From Paenibacillus harenae DSM 16969 (GTDB lineage: Bacteria; Bacillota; Bacilli; Paenibacillales; Paenibacillaceae): a stretch of DNA of 64,000 nt. Positions 51,247 through 60,359 of the stretch are shown here, piece after piece. Where the stretch lies: the NCBI RefSeq assembly GCF_000422465.1, contig NZ_KE383842.1:765845-829844 (forward strand), read 5' to 3'. The position numbers were made by a program, and so were the translations under genes. The notes below the pieces were generated by a model that saw nothing but the letters and a program-made list of their open reading frames with translations, did no database searches and was not told the DNA's origin. Numbering within the stretch: position 1 is the first letter of the stretch; each line of letters opens with the position of its first letter.

Positions 51247-52554
51247 GTGAATCAATTGAAACTTACGCTGCCGGAATCAATCGCAACCGCATTACCTGTC
51301 CTTAAGCGGCTTCGAGAGCATCAATTCGAAGCCGTCTTTGTTGGCGGCTGCGTCAGGGATACGGTTCTTGACTTACCGGTCAAAGACGTGGATATCGCAA
51401 CTTCGGCCCGTCCGGAACAGGTGCTTGAGCTATTTGAACGATGCATCCCTACCGGCCTGCAGCACGGTACCGTAACGGTATTGTCCGGCAAGTCGGCATA
51501 TGAAGTGACGACCTATCGACGGGAGTCGAAATACGAGACGCACCGCAGGCCGGAAAGCGTGCAGTTTATATCGTCCCTGGAAGGCGATTTGCAGCGAAGG
51601 GACTTTACGATGAATGCGATGGCTTTGACCGAGGAAGGCGGGCTCATTGATCCCTTTAAAGGCCTAGAGGATTTGAAGAATGGCGTTCTGCGCTGCGTGG
51701 GCGACCCGAATGCCAGATTTCAAGAAGATGCTTTGCGAATGCTCCGGGCCGTTCGATTCATTGGCGCCTATAACCTGAGGCCATCCCAATCGTCATGGCA
51801 GGCGCTGATTCGTTACCGTAAGCTAATGAAATATATCGCGATGGAGCGAGTGCTGGCTGAGCTGGATAAAATGATGGCAGGAAAGACGCCTGAACGGGCG
51901 CTTTATTTTACTGCGGCAAGCGGACTGCTTCACTACCTGAAGGAGCCTATGCCGGAAGAGGCGGTACTTGCGGTTGATGAGGCATACGGAAACAGGTGCG
52001 CCGACGAATCGTTCAGTAAGCTGAATAGGCTGAAGGAGACTGATCTGCGCTGGGCAGCAGTTTTAATGAGCTTGTCGCTTGCCGGCGATTCCGCCGAGCA
52101 GACGCTGCAATCTCTGCGTTTTTCAAAGCTGAGAATCAAAACGATGATCTCCATCTTGAGTATCCACAAGCAAATGCTTGACGCTGCAATTAATAAGGAC
52201 GAGCCATCCATTCGCCTAAGGTGGGTTGAAATGATTTTAATGTATGGCAAGAAGCTTGCGGGTCAATGGCTGGAAATCGTAAATGCCCTGCAGCCGTCGC
52301 TTCTAAACGGCCTGAACGTTCATGTAAGGCGATTGGAGGATTGGCTTGACGCAATATCTATCACAACCTTAAAGCAGCTTCATGTAAGCGGCAGAGAGCT
52401 TACGGAACACTTAGACCGGGAATCGGGTCCTTGGATTAGCGAATGGTTAAACCGGCTGCTGCTCGAGGCCGCGCTCGGCCATCTGCCGAATGAGAAGCAG
52501 GCCTTGCTTGAACAGGCCGAATCATGGGATAAAGAGGAAACTAATCATGAATAA
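51247..52554 (+). CDS. cca: tRNA CCA nucleotidyltransferase / poly(A) polymerase family
   Basis: Adds CCA to tRNA 3' ends. The 435-aa protein from GTG 51247 has the nucleotidyltransferase block FVGGCVRDTVLDLPVKDVDIATSA with catalytic aspartates, then RRDFTMNAMAL, FQEDALRMLRAVRF and a helical C-terminus. TTG 51256 is an alternative start; AAGGGA lies upstream of both. It overlaps birA by 8 bases. Confidence 0.92.
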   Translation: MNQLKLTLPESIATALPVLKRLREHQFEAVFVGGCVRDTVLDLPVKDVDIATSARPEQVLELFERCIPTGLQHGTVTVLSGKSAYEVTTYRRESKYETHRRPESVQFISSLEGDLQRRDFTMNAMALTEEGGLIDPFKGLEDLKNGVLRCVGDPNARFQEDALRMLRAVRFIGAYNLRPSQSSWQALIRYRKLMKYIAMERVLAELDKMMAGKTPERALYFTAASGLLHYLKEPMPEEAVLAVDEAYGNRCADESFSKLNRLKETDLRWAAVLMSLSLAGDSAEQTLQSLRFSKLRIKTMISILSIHKQMLDAAINKDEPSIRLRWVEMILMYGKKLAGQWLEIVNALQPSLLNGLNVHVRRLEDWLDAISITTLKQLHVSGRELTEHLDRESGPWISEWLNRLLLEAALGHLPNEKQALLEQAESWDKEETNHE

Positions 52555-53521
52555 TGAAGCAATTCTATCGTTATTTGATAACAATTCGGGCGTGTATGTA
52601 TCAGGCGAGCGAATCAGCCAAGAGCTCGGCGTGAGCCGAACGGCGGTTTGGAAGCAAATCCGAAAGCTTGAAGCGGCAGGATACCGGTTCGAAGCATCGA
52701 GAAAGCTGGGATACCGCTTAATGAGCGTACCTGACCTATTTTCCGCCGAAGAGCTGGGATTAAGCTTGAAATCCGACGTGTTCGGCAAATCCTTGCAGCT
52801 GTTCGATTCGGTCGAATCGACTCAGAATATCGCCCGCGCCGCGGCCGAAGAAGGAGCGCCCGAAGGTACGCTCATTATCGCGGAGCAGCAAGTAAGCGGT
52901 CGGGGACGCATGGGCCGGGGCTGGATTTCTCCGCGCGGACAAGGCGTATGGATGAGCATGGTGCTGCGCCCGACCATTCCGATTCATTTTGCTCCGCAGC
53001 TTACGTTATTAACGGCTGTTGCGCTGTGCAGAAGCTTGAAACGGATAACGGGCCTGTCGATTGGAATCAAATGGCCGAATGATCTTCTGATCGAGGGGAA
53101 AAAAATTAGCGGCATCTTATTGGAATCCGCGGCGGAGGATGAGCGTCTGAGGTACGTGATCGCCGGAATCGGCATCAGCGTTAATTTGGAGGAAAGCGAT
53201 TATCCGGAGGAATTATTGGCGAAAGCGACCTCGCTTAGAATCGCCGGCGGGCGGAAATGGGAACGGACCGAAGTCGTCGCCGACTTTTTGAAGGAATGGG
53301 AGCAGCTCTATTTGCTCTATCAGGAACAGGGCTTCGGACCCGTTATCACATTGTGGGAAGCCTTGTCGGTTTCGCTGGGCAAGCAGGTTCGTCTCATTAC
53401 GCCGCAAGGCGATATTGCCGGCGTACCCGTCGGGCTCGAGGAAAGCGGAGCGATCCGGGTGGAGCTGGCGGACGGCACTTTCAAATCCGTATTTTCGGCG
53501 GAAATGGGCGAACCTCTATAG
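52547..53521 (+). CDS. birA: Biotin ligase / biotin operon repressor
   Basis: Attaches biotin to carboxylases and represses biotin genes. From ATG 52547 the protein is 324 aa: an N-terminal winged helix (SGERISQELGVSRTAVWKQIRKLEAAGY), the catalytic domain with GRGRMGRGWISPRGQG and IKWPNDLLIEGKKISGILLE, and a C-terminal SH3-like domain. Frame opening upstream overlaps cca. Confidence 0.95.
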   Translation: MNNEAILSLFDNNSGVYVSGERISQELGVSRTAVWKQIRKLEAAGYRFEASRKLGYRLMSVPDLFSAEELGLSLKSDVFGKSLQLFDSVESTQNIARAAAEEGAPEGTLIIAEQQVSGRGRMGRGWISPRGQGVWMSMVLRPTIPIHFAPQLTLLTAVALCRSLKRITGLSIGIKWPNDLLIEGKKISGILLESAAEDERLRYVIAGIGISVNLEESDYPEELLAKATSLRIAGGRKWERTEVVADFLKEWEQLYLLYQEQGFGPVITLWEALSVSLGKQVRLITPQGDIAGVPVGLEESGAIRVELADGTFKSVFSAEMGEPL

Positions 53522-53534
53522 GGATTGAATTTCA

Positions 53535-53563
53535 TTTACGTCCTGCTTAAAATTTGTTACACT
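53535..53563 (+). promoter_or_regulatory. Candidate SigA-type promoter of panBCD
   Basis: TTTACG (53535-53540), 17-bp spacer, TACACT (53558-53563) with TGT upstream. It would give a 5' leader of about 210 nt. Confidence 0.5.
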
Positions 53564-53569
53564 ACAACT

Positions 53570-53742
53570 ATCAGGCGGTATTCTTGCGTGAAGCTGCACT
53601 GGTAACGGATCATAATGCGTTAAAGATTGGGAATGCACCACTCTGCTCTGAGCCGAAGGGACCGAGACAGAAGGAAGCACGACAAGCAATCGTTTCCTTT
53701 TCAGTTTGGGGACCTTTTTAGCAGCGGCTAAAAGGTTTTTTT
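53570..53742 (+). promoter_or_regulatory. Structured panB leader ending in a terminator (candidate attenuator)
   Basis: Before a terminator stem (53712-53742: ACCTTTTTAGC, loop AGCG, GCTAAAAGGT, seven T) lie several paired segments, among them TAACG/CGTTA and a TCTG-CTC / GAG-A-CAGA stem with a bulged A. A pan RNA motif is known upstream of pantothenate genes in Bacillota; whether this is one I cannot decide by eye. Confidence 0.45.
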
Positions 53743-53779
53743 GTGTTTATCCTAAATTATTGATCGGAGGATGAAGCTG

Positions 53780-54691
53780 ATGAGGAAACGACTGACAATT
53801 ACGTCCATGAAGAAAATGAAGAAGGAACGCAATGCGATTTCCGTTCTTACAGCTTACGATTATCCTTCGGCGAAGCTTGCCGAAGAAGCGGGAATCGATG
53901 TGATACTGGTTGGCGATTCCCTTGGAAATGTCGTCTTGGGATACGATACGACCATACCCGTTACGATTGATGATATCGTCTATCATACAAGGGCGGTTGC
54001 AAGAGGGGCGCAGCAAACCTTTATCGTGGCCGATATGCCGTTCATGACGTATGGCATCGGACGCGAATCGACCCTTCGCAATGCAGCGAGAATCATGCAG
54101 GAGGGCGGCGCTCAAGCCGTTAAGCTTGAAGGCGGCGCGGATATCGCTTCGGATGTAGCGGCGCTCGTCAAGGCAGGCATACCGGTGATGGGGCATATCG
54201 GCCTTACGCCTCAATCCGTTCATCAATTGGGCGGCTATAAGGTGCAGGGGAAGCTCGATCAGGAAGCCGAGAAGCTCTTGGAGGACGCGAAGGCGCTTGA
54301 AGATGCCGGGGCGTTCAGCATCGTGCTGGAGCTCGTAACCGAGCCGCTTGCGACCTTGATCAGCCAATCGATATCCATTCCGGTCATCGGCATCGGCGCC
54401 GGTCGCGGCTGCGACGGCCAGGTGCTTGTCTATCATGATATTTTGCAATACGCTTCGCCTTATTTCGAGAAAAAATTCGTGAAAACATATGCCGATATCG
54501 GCTCAACGATAAGAAATGCGATCAGCTCGTACGTGGAAGACGTGAAATCCCGCGCTTTCCCGGAAGAAGCACACTCGTTCCAGGCGTCGCAGACCTCGGT
54601 CGGCGCTATCTACGGAGGCAGCGACAAAGCCGCTGAGGACAAACGGCAGCAGGACAGCAAGGTTTCGGTGAAAGGGGTCAAGCTGACATGA
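53780..54691 (+). CDS. panB: 3-methyl-2-oxobutanoate hydroxymethyltransferase
   Basis: First step of pantothenate synthesis, making ketopantoate. From ATG 53780 (GGAGG nine nt upstream) the protein is 303 aa. It has SVLTAYDYPSAKLAEEAGID, VGDSLGNVVLGYDTT with metal ligands, KLEGG, LTPQSVHQLGGYKVQG and IGIGAGRGCDGQVLVYHD. The earlier ATG at 53771 touches the Shine-Dalgarno. Overlaps panC by 4 bases. Confidence 0.96.
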   Translation: MRKRLTITSMKKMKKERNAISVLTAYDYPSAKLAEEAGIDVILVGDSLGNVVLGYDTTIPVTIDDIVYHTRAVARGAQQTFIVADMPFMTYGIGRESTLRNAARIMQEGGAQAVKLEGGADIASDVAALVKAGIPVMGHIGLTPQSVHQLGGYKVQGKLDQEAEKLLEDAKALEDAGAFSIVLELVTEPLATLISQSISIPVIGIGAGRGCDGQVLVYHDILQYASPYFEKKFVKTYADIGSTIRNAISSYVEDVKSRAFPEEAHSFQASQTSVGAIYGGSDKAAEDKRQQDSKVSVKGVKLT

Positions 54692-55614
54692 TCATTTGCC
54701 GTACGATAACGGAATTAAAGGAGCAAATCGGTCTTCTGCGCAAAAAAGAAAAAAGCATCGGATTTGTCCCGACGATGGGTTATCTTCATGAAGGTCATGC
54801 CAGTCTGCTGCGCTATTCGGCAGAAGACAACGATGCGACTGTGCTAAGCATATTCGTTAATCCGCTCCAATTCGGGCCGAACGAGGATCTGGATCGTTAT
54901 CCCCGCGACGAGAAACGCGACCTTGCTCTTGCCGAGGAGTGCGGAACGGATATCGTATTTATGCCTTCCGTTCAGGAGATGTATCCTGCGAAACCGCTGA
55001 CAACGGTCATCGTGAATCAGGTCACGGACCGGCTGTGCGGCGCATCGAGACCCGGACACTTCGACGGTGTAGGCACCGTAGTCAGTAAGCTGTTCCATCT
55101 GGTTCAGCCGGACAAAGCCTATTTTGGCATGAAGGATGCGCAGCAGGTTGCCGTTATACAACAAATGGTCAACGATCTAAACTTTCCGGTCGATATTATT
55201 CCTTGTCCGATCGTCAGGGAGCCGGATGGCCTGGCCTTAAGCTCCCGCAATGTTTATTTGAATGCGGAGCAGCGGCAGCAAGCGGTTGTCCTGTCGCAGA
55301 CCCTGGAGAAAGCTTCCGATTGGTTGAAGGAGCCGGGGATGACCGTGGAGCGCCTTCTGGCGAGGGTGAAGGTGCAAATCGATAAAGCCGCCGAGACGGC
55401 TATCGACTACGCGGAATTGCTTTATTACCCAAGCTTGCAGCCGCCCGCCGCGAATGCGCCTATAAACACGCTAAACCAGCCTTTAATCTTGGCGCTTGCC
55501 GTTAAATTCGGCGCAACGCGCTTAATCGATAACCGGTTATTACACGCAAACGAGGTGAATGTGCATGTTCAGAACGATGATGAAGTCAAAGCTGCACCGG
55601 GCAACCGTTACTGA
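54688..55614 (+). CDS. panC: Pantothenate synthetase
   Basis: Joins pantoate and beta-alanine with ATP. The 308-aa Rossmann protein has the HIGH-like block [48 protein letters not shown] and the KMSKS-like [10 protein letters not shown]. The C-terminal 50 bases overlap panD, so the tail ([23 protein letters not shown]) is somewhat longer than in B. subtilis. Confidence 0.96.
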   Translation: MIICRTITELKEQIGLLRKKEKSIGFVPTMGYLHEGHASLLRYSAEDNDATVLSIFVNPLQFGPNEDLDRYPRDEKRDLALAEECGTDIVFMPSVQEMYPAKPLTTVIVNQVTDRLCGASRPGHFDGVGTVVSKLFHLVQPDKAYFGMKDAQQVAVIQQMVNDLNFPVDIIPCPIVREPDGLALSSRNVYLNAEQRQQAVVLSQTLEKASDWLKEPGMTVERLLARVKVQIDKAAETAIDYAELLYYPSLQPPAANAPINTLNQPLILALAVKFGATRLIDNRLLHANEVNVHVQNDDEVKAAPGNRY

Positions 55615-55948
55615 AGCGAACTTGAATTACGTCGGCAGCATTACCATTGACGAGGATTTGATGGATGCGGCTAATATGTGGGAAAATGAAAAGGTGCAAA
55701 TCGTAAATAATAATAACGGCGCACGCTTCGAGACGTATATCATAACCGGTGAACGCGGATCCGGCGTCATCTGCTTGAACGGCGCGGCCGCAAGACAAGT
55801 GCAGCCAGGCGATCAGGTTATTATTATTTCCTATGCCATGATGACGGACGAAGAAGCAAAGGAGCATAAGCCGATCGTTACCATTCTGGACGAGAAGAAC
55901 CGGCCGCTGCGGATGCTTAATGCGGAGCTGCACGGCGCAATCCTGTAA
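55565..55948 (+). CDS. panD: Aspartate 1-decarboxylase
   Basis: Pyruvoyl enzyme making beta-alanine from aspartate. From ATG 55565 (GAGGTGAA upstream) the proenzyme is 127 aa, equal to B. subtilis. The self-cleavage site is G24-S25 in [33 protein letters not shown] follows. ATG 55559 is two codons earlier but too close to the Shine-Dalgarno. Completes the panBCD set. Confidence 0.96.
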   Translation: MFRTMMKSKLHRATVTEANLNYVGSITIDEDLMDAANMWENEKVQIVNNNNGARFETYIITGERGSGVICLNGAAARQVQPGDQVIIISYAMMTDEEAKEHKPIVTILDEKNRPLRMLNAELHGAIL

Positions 55949-56069
55949 CTGCTTGATTGGAGGAGCCGCCCCTCCGTTATGTAACGGCTGGCATACCGTA
56001 TGAAATACCTCGTTAAAACAAAAAATGAACATAACACTCCTTAATTCTTTAGCGAAGGCGGGATGCGGT

Positions 56070-56780
56070 ATGTTCCAGCACATGTTTGCTTCAATGAATG
56101 AAATGCTCGATCAGATTATGGGTCAGTACGAAAAAGCGGGCGCACAGGAAAAGAAGCAATACGAGGAGCAGCTAAACGAGTTAAAAAAAGTAAGCGACAC
56201 CTTCATCGAACAATGGCTTGAATTTGAGGAGAAGTTTGCTGATTTCAAGGAGCGGCAAGCGAATCCGGATTTATCGGAAGTACCGGAAATAATGGCTTCG
56301 CCGTCAACTGACATGAAGCTCCCCGTCATCGCAGCTGTAAGCTGCAATGCAGCGGATCTGGAAATTCCGGATGAGGCTGCAGAGATTATTTCCAAAGGTC
56401 AAGGCTATTATAAGTTATTTATGTTTCGTCAAGCGGCATTACAATTTCAAACGGTTATCGTTCAATCGCCGGAATGTAATCTGGCGAGGTTGTTTCTGGG
56501 CATGACGCATATGCATCTTCAAAATTGGAACGAAGCGCAGCGGCATTTTCAACTGCTGATTGCGTTGACGGACTTTCCCAAATGGCTGGCGATGGGCTAT
56601 AATGCGCTAGGGTGCATCCAAGCGGTGCACATGAATCTGGCGCAGGCAGAGCAGCTGTTTAAGAAGGCTTATGATGTTTGCCCGAGCTTCAAAGACGCGC
56701 TGAACAATTTAAAATCATGCCAGGAAACACCCCAGCAATTATCGTTATATTTCGGAAGCACGGAGCTGTGCTGTTTGTGA
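56070..56780 (+). CDS. TPR-like hypothetical protein
   Basis: A 236-aa protein if started at ATG 56070 (GAAGGCGGGA seven nt upstream; ATG 56025 is in frame but has no Shine-Dalgarno). The N-terminal half is an acidic coiled coil (EKAGAQEKKQYEEQLNELKKVSDTF). The C-terminal half has tetratricopeptide-like repeats (GQGYYKLFMFRQAALQFQTVI, FLGMTHMHLQNWNEAQRHFQLL, AEQLFKKAYDVCPSFKDALNNL). Role unknown. It lies between panD and dinG. Confidence 0.72.
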   Translation: MFQHMFASMNEMLDQIMGQYEKAGAQEKKQYEEQLNELKKVSDTFIEQWLEFEEKFADFKERQANPDLSEVPEIMASPSTDMKLPVIAAVSCNAADLEIPDEAAEIISKGQGYYKLFMFRQAALQFQTVIVQSPECNLARLFLGMTHMHLQNWNEAQRHFQLLIALTDFPKWLAMGYNALGCIQAVHMNLAQAEQLFKKAYDVCPSFKDALNNLKSCQETPQQLSLYFGSTELCCL

Positions 56781-56796
56781 GAGGATCGGGGAATGA

Positions 56797-59706
56797 ATGA
56801 AATTTGCAGTATTAGACTTGGAAACGACGGGACACAGCCCGGAGGATGACATTTTGCAGGTCGGGCTGGTCATCGTTTCAGAAGAGCTGGAAGTGACCGG
56901 CACCTTCAGCTCCTTCGTTCGGCCTAATATCCCAATACCGGCATTCATCACGCAATTGACGGGAATAAGCGAATCGGACGTTGCGGATGCGCCTGAGCTG
57001 CACGAAGTTCTGGTTAACCTTATTCCGCAGCTCGATGACGCCGTGCTCGTCGCCCATAACGTCGGGTTCGATGCGGGCTTTTTGAATCAAGCCTTCGACC
57101 GCTGCGGCTACCATCCGTTCGCGGGCCGGAGACTCGACACGATCGAACTGCTCCGCATTTTATATCCGACGATTAATACGTATCAGCTTGGCGCCGTCTC
57201 CGAGCTGTTCGGCATTGCCCATGACCGGCATCACCGAGCGGACAGCGATGCGATGGCGACCGCTCTCCTGCTTATCGAATCAGTCAGCAAGCTCCGGAAA
57301 ATGCCGCTGCTCACTTTGCAGCGGCTATCCGCGCTTATTGATGACGGAAGCGATTTAAGCTGGTTTATAAGCGAAACGCTGCAGCGCATGGAAATACGTA
57401 CCGTATTCGAGTCGAACGAATATGAATATTTTAACCAGTTCGCTCTAAAGGTAAGCGAATGGCCGGAGGAGGAATCTCCTCGCGCAGGAAGCAACGACGA
57501 ACCGCTGCGCGACGTAGCCTTCGATCAATACTTAGCGGAAGTCAAGATGAGGTTTGAGCAGAAATACCCGAATTATGAGGAACGCGAAGCGCAGGCGGCT
57601 ATGTTCCAGGAGGTATACAGCGCACTGAGCAGCAACCAGCATTTGCTGATAGAAGCCGGCACGGGCACGGGCAAGTCGCTGGGCTATTTAATTCCGGCCT
57701 TGTATTACGGTGTCCAGAACGGAAAAAAAGTTGTAGTCAGCACGCATACCATTAATCTGCAGGAGCAGCTAAGGCAGCGCGATCTTCCGCTGTTGGAGGA
57801 AGTTCTGCCCTTCGAGTTCAAAGCATCGATCTTCAAGGGACGGGGCAATTATTTGTGCTTGCGCAAGTTTGAAGGCAAGGTAAATATGAAGGACCTTGTT
57901 TCGCCGATCGAAGATGCCGTAACCGCAGCCCAAATGATCGTATGGCTGAGTGAAACGGAGACGGGCGATCAAGAAGAGCTAAACTTCGGCAACAAGGGGG
58001 CGGATTTCTGGCAAAGCGTGGCGAGCGACACGGATTCCTGCCTTAACCGCTCATGTCCATGGTTCAAGAGATGCTTCTATCACCGCGCCAAGCATGAAGC
58101 TAACATTGCGGATGTCTGCGTAACGAATCATTCCATGCTGTTTACGGATATTCAAGCCGATCACCGATTGCTGCCCGCGTATACCCATCTTGTCATTGAC
58201 GAGGCTCATCATGTGGAAGAGGTAGCAGGCAAGCATCTGGGCATGCAGAACAATTACTTTTCCCTCGCACAGGTCGTGCTTCGCTTATACAAGGATGCAC
58301 GCTCGGGATTATTGCCCGCGCTTCGCCAGAAGCTGATGAACGAGGACGATGCTCATCAGGCTTCCTGGCTGGAGACGATAGAAACGGTTATTCCGGTCTT
58401 CCAAGAGGTAAAGGAGCACTGGGATAAATTATTCGAGTTGTTCTACAGCTTCACGGCCAGCTCCGGGGACAGCCCGACCGATAACGGTCAATCGGTGTGC
58501 CGTCTGAAGAAGAATCAGCTGCCGGGCGGCTGGGAGGATGCGGTTGAAGTTGAAGCTAACGTTCATACCGAATTGAACCGTGTCGTGCGTACGGTTGAGA
58601 AAATGATGACGGACATTAAGGATCGTATCGACGATCCCGCCGTACAGGCGATTATTACCGACCTTAACGGCGCGATCCGGGATTTATCCCGAGTGAAGGA
58701 CGAGCTGCGCACGTTTATCAAATTAGAGCTGCCCGACTCCGTGTTCTGGATCGAAGCAAGCAGCGTCTACCGCTATCGGTCGGTGCAACTGTACGGCGTG
58801 CCTGTCGATGTGAGCTCCCAGCTGCAAAAGTATTTTTTCGACGTCAAAGAGAGCATCGTGCTGACTTCGGCAACCTTGTCGGTTCAAAAATCGTTCCAAT
58901 ACGCGGCGGAGCAGCTTGGCCTTGCAGGCTATGAGGAGCAGGGACGATTGAGAACGGTGCAGCTTCCGTCTCCATTTAATTACCGCGAGCAGGCACTCGT
59001 CGTTATTCCGCGCAATTTCCCGATGTTGAAGGGATCTGCGGTGGATGATTCTTATTTGGATATGCTGGCGAAATCGCTTGCGGACGCCGCGAAGGAAACA
59101 AGGGGCAGAATGCTGGTGTTGTTTACTTCGTACCGCATGCTGAAGCAGGTCTACGAGCCGCTCAAGGAGATGCTTTCGGAATCCGGCATTCAAGTGCTGG
59201 GCCAAGGGATTGACAGCGGCAACCGGACGAAGCTGACCAGAAGATTCCGGCAGACGCCGGAATCGGTCTTGCTCGGAACGAGCAGCTTCTGGGAAGGGGT
59301 GGACATTCCCGGCGAGGCGTTAATTTGCCTGGCGATCGTACGGCTGCCCTTTCAGCCGCCGAACCATCCGCTTGCGGAGGCGAAAGCCGAGATGCTGCAG
59401 CGGCAGAAGCAAAATCCTTTTATGAAGCTTTCGATCCCGCAGGCAGTCATCCGTTTTAAGCAGGGCTTTGGTCGTCTCGTACGCACCTCCAGGGATAAAG
59501 GAATCGTTATTATTTATGATACGCGCGTCATTGATACGTATTACGGCAAGCATTTCTTGTATTCGCTGCCCGGTCCCAAAATCGAAACCATGCATACCGA
59601 GCAAATGGTAAACCGGATGAGAGAGTGGCTGGCGACCGAACACCAGTCGCAGCGGTTGACGTTGGACACAGCGCCAAATTCAGAGGAAGAAGAGGATATG
59701 CGATGA
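56797..59706 (+). CDS. dinG: DinG-family helicase with N-terminal exonuclease domain
   Basis: A 969-aa XPD-like superfamily 2 protein. Residues about 1-165 form a DnaQ-type 3'-5' exonuclease domain (FAVLDLETTGHSPEDDILQVG, HNVGFDAGFL, HHRADSDA). The helicase has Walker A EAGTGTGKSLGY, the DEAH box VIDEAHHVEE and motif VI GFGRLVRTSRDKG. Four cysteines (NYLCLRKF, then DSC-x4-C-x5-C) lie where iron-sulfur DinG proteins hold their cluster; whether a cluster is bound is uncertain. Its last base pairs overlap the rex start. Confidence 0.92.
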   Translation: MKFAVLDLETTGHSPEDDILQVGLVIVSEELEVTGTFSSFVRPNIPIPAFITQLTGISESDVADAPELHEVLVNLIPQLDDAVLVAHNVGFDAGFLNQAFDRCGYHPFAGRRLDTIELLRILYPTINTYQLGAVSELFGIAHDRHHRADSDAMATALLLIESVSKLRKMPLLTLQRLSALIDDGSDLSWFISETLQRMEIRTVFESNEYEYFNQFALKVSEWPEEESPRAGSNDEPLRDVAFDQYLAEVKMRFEQKYPNYEEREAQAAMFQEVYSALSSNQHLLIEAGTGTGKSLGYLIPALYYGVQNGKKVVVSTHTINLQEQLRQRDLPLLEEVLPFEFKASIFKGRGNYLCLRKFEGKVNMKDLVSPIEDAVTAAQMIVWLSETETGDQEELNFGNKGADFWQSVASDTDSCLNRSCPWFKRCFYHRAKHEANIADVCVTNHSMLFTDIQADHRLLPAYTHLVIDEAHHVEEVAGKHLGMQNNYFSLAQVVLRLYKDARSGLLPALRQKLMNEDDAHQASWLETIETVIPVFQEVKEHWDKLFELFYSFTASSGDSPTDNGQSVCRLKKNQLPGGWEDAVEVEANVHTELNRVVRTVEKMMTDIKDRIDDPAVQAIITDLNGAIRDLSRVKDELRTFIKLELPDSVFWIEASSVYRYRSVQLYGVPVDVSSQLQKYFFDVKESIVLTSATLSVQKSFQYAAEQLGLAGYEEQGRLRTVQLPSPFNYREQALVVIPRNFPMLKGSAVDDSYLDMLAKSLADAAKETRGRMLVLFTSYRMLKQVYEPLKEMLSESGIQVLGQGIDSGNRTKLTRRFRQTPESVLLGTSSFWEGVDIPGEALICLAIVRLPFQPPNHPLAEAKAEMLQRQKQNPFMKLSIPQAVIRFKQGFGRLVRTSRDKGIVIIYDTRVIDTYYGKHFLYSLPGPKIETMHTEQMVNRMREWLATEHQSQRLTLDTAPNSEEEEDMR

Positions 59707-60359
59707 AGCAGGCTAAAATTTCGGAAGCCGTCGTCAGAAGGCTTCCCATCTATCTTCAAGTATTGAACGAGATGCATGCCCGCGAGATTCAAACCGTTTC
59801 ATCCCAAGAATTAGGCGTAAAGCTTGATCTGAATCCCGCCCAAATCCGGAAGGATCTCGCTTACTTCGGCGAATTCGGCCGCAAGGGCGTCGGCTACGAC
59901 GTCGTTTACTTAATCGAGAAGATCCGGCAAATATTAAAGGTGGACCAGCCGATCAAGGTCGCGTTGGTCGGCGCCGGCAATCTGGGACATGCCCTGTGCA
60001 ATTACAATAAATATTCGAAGGATAATATGCAGATCACCGCGGTATTCGACGATCATCCGAGTAAAATCGGAATGCATATTAACAACCTGAAGGTGCTGCC
60101 GATGAGCGAGCTTTCTATGACGGTCTCGGTTCAGAATATCCGAATCGGCATTATTACGGTTCCGGCTTTCGAGGCTCAGAATGTCGCGAATCAATTCGTG
60201 GAAGCCGGCGTCGAAGGGATATTGAATTTTGCGCCCGCCATCTTACGCGTTCCGGATGCCGTTCGCATACATAATGCCGATTTCACGAAGGAATTGCTTA
60301 GTTTGGCGTATTATTTAAATCGAGAAGGAGACGCGCAATATGAGTCAGATTTGGATTGA
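59703..60359 (+). CDS. rex: Redox-sensing transcriptional repressor Rex
   Basis: Represses fermentation and respiration genes until NADH rises. From ATG 59703 the protein is 218 aa with a winged helix (ISEAVVRRLPIYLQVLNEM...SSQELGVKLDLNPAQIRKDLAYFGEFGRKGVGYDV) and a Rossmann domain (VALVGAGNLGHALCNY) that binds NAD(H). ATGA overlap with dinG, and it runs 20 bases into the deaminase gene. No clear Rex operator is seen near it. Confidence 0.95.
   Translation: MKQAKISEAVVRRLPIYLQVLNEMHAREIQTVSSQELGVKLDLNPAQIRKDLAYFGEFGRKGVGYDVVYLIEKIRQILKVDQPIKVALVGAGNLGHALCNYNKYSKDNMQITAVFDDHPSKIGMHINNLKVLPMSELSMTVSVQNIRIGIITVPAFEAQNVANQFVEAGVEGILNFAPAILRVPDAVRIHNADFTKELLSLAYYLNREGDAQYESDLD

Noticed and set aside
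53570-53742. T-box or TPP/FMN/SAM riboswitch in the panB leader
   Set aside because: I could not find the T-box UGGNACC core, an AG bulge, or the conserved cores of those riboswitches; left as an unclassified leader.
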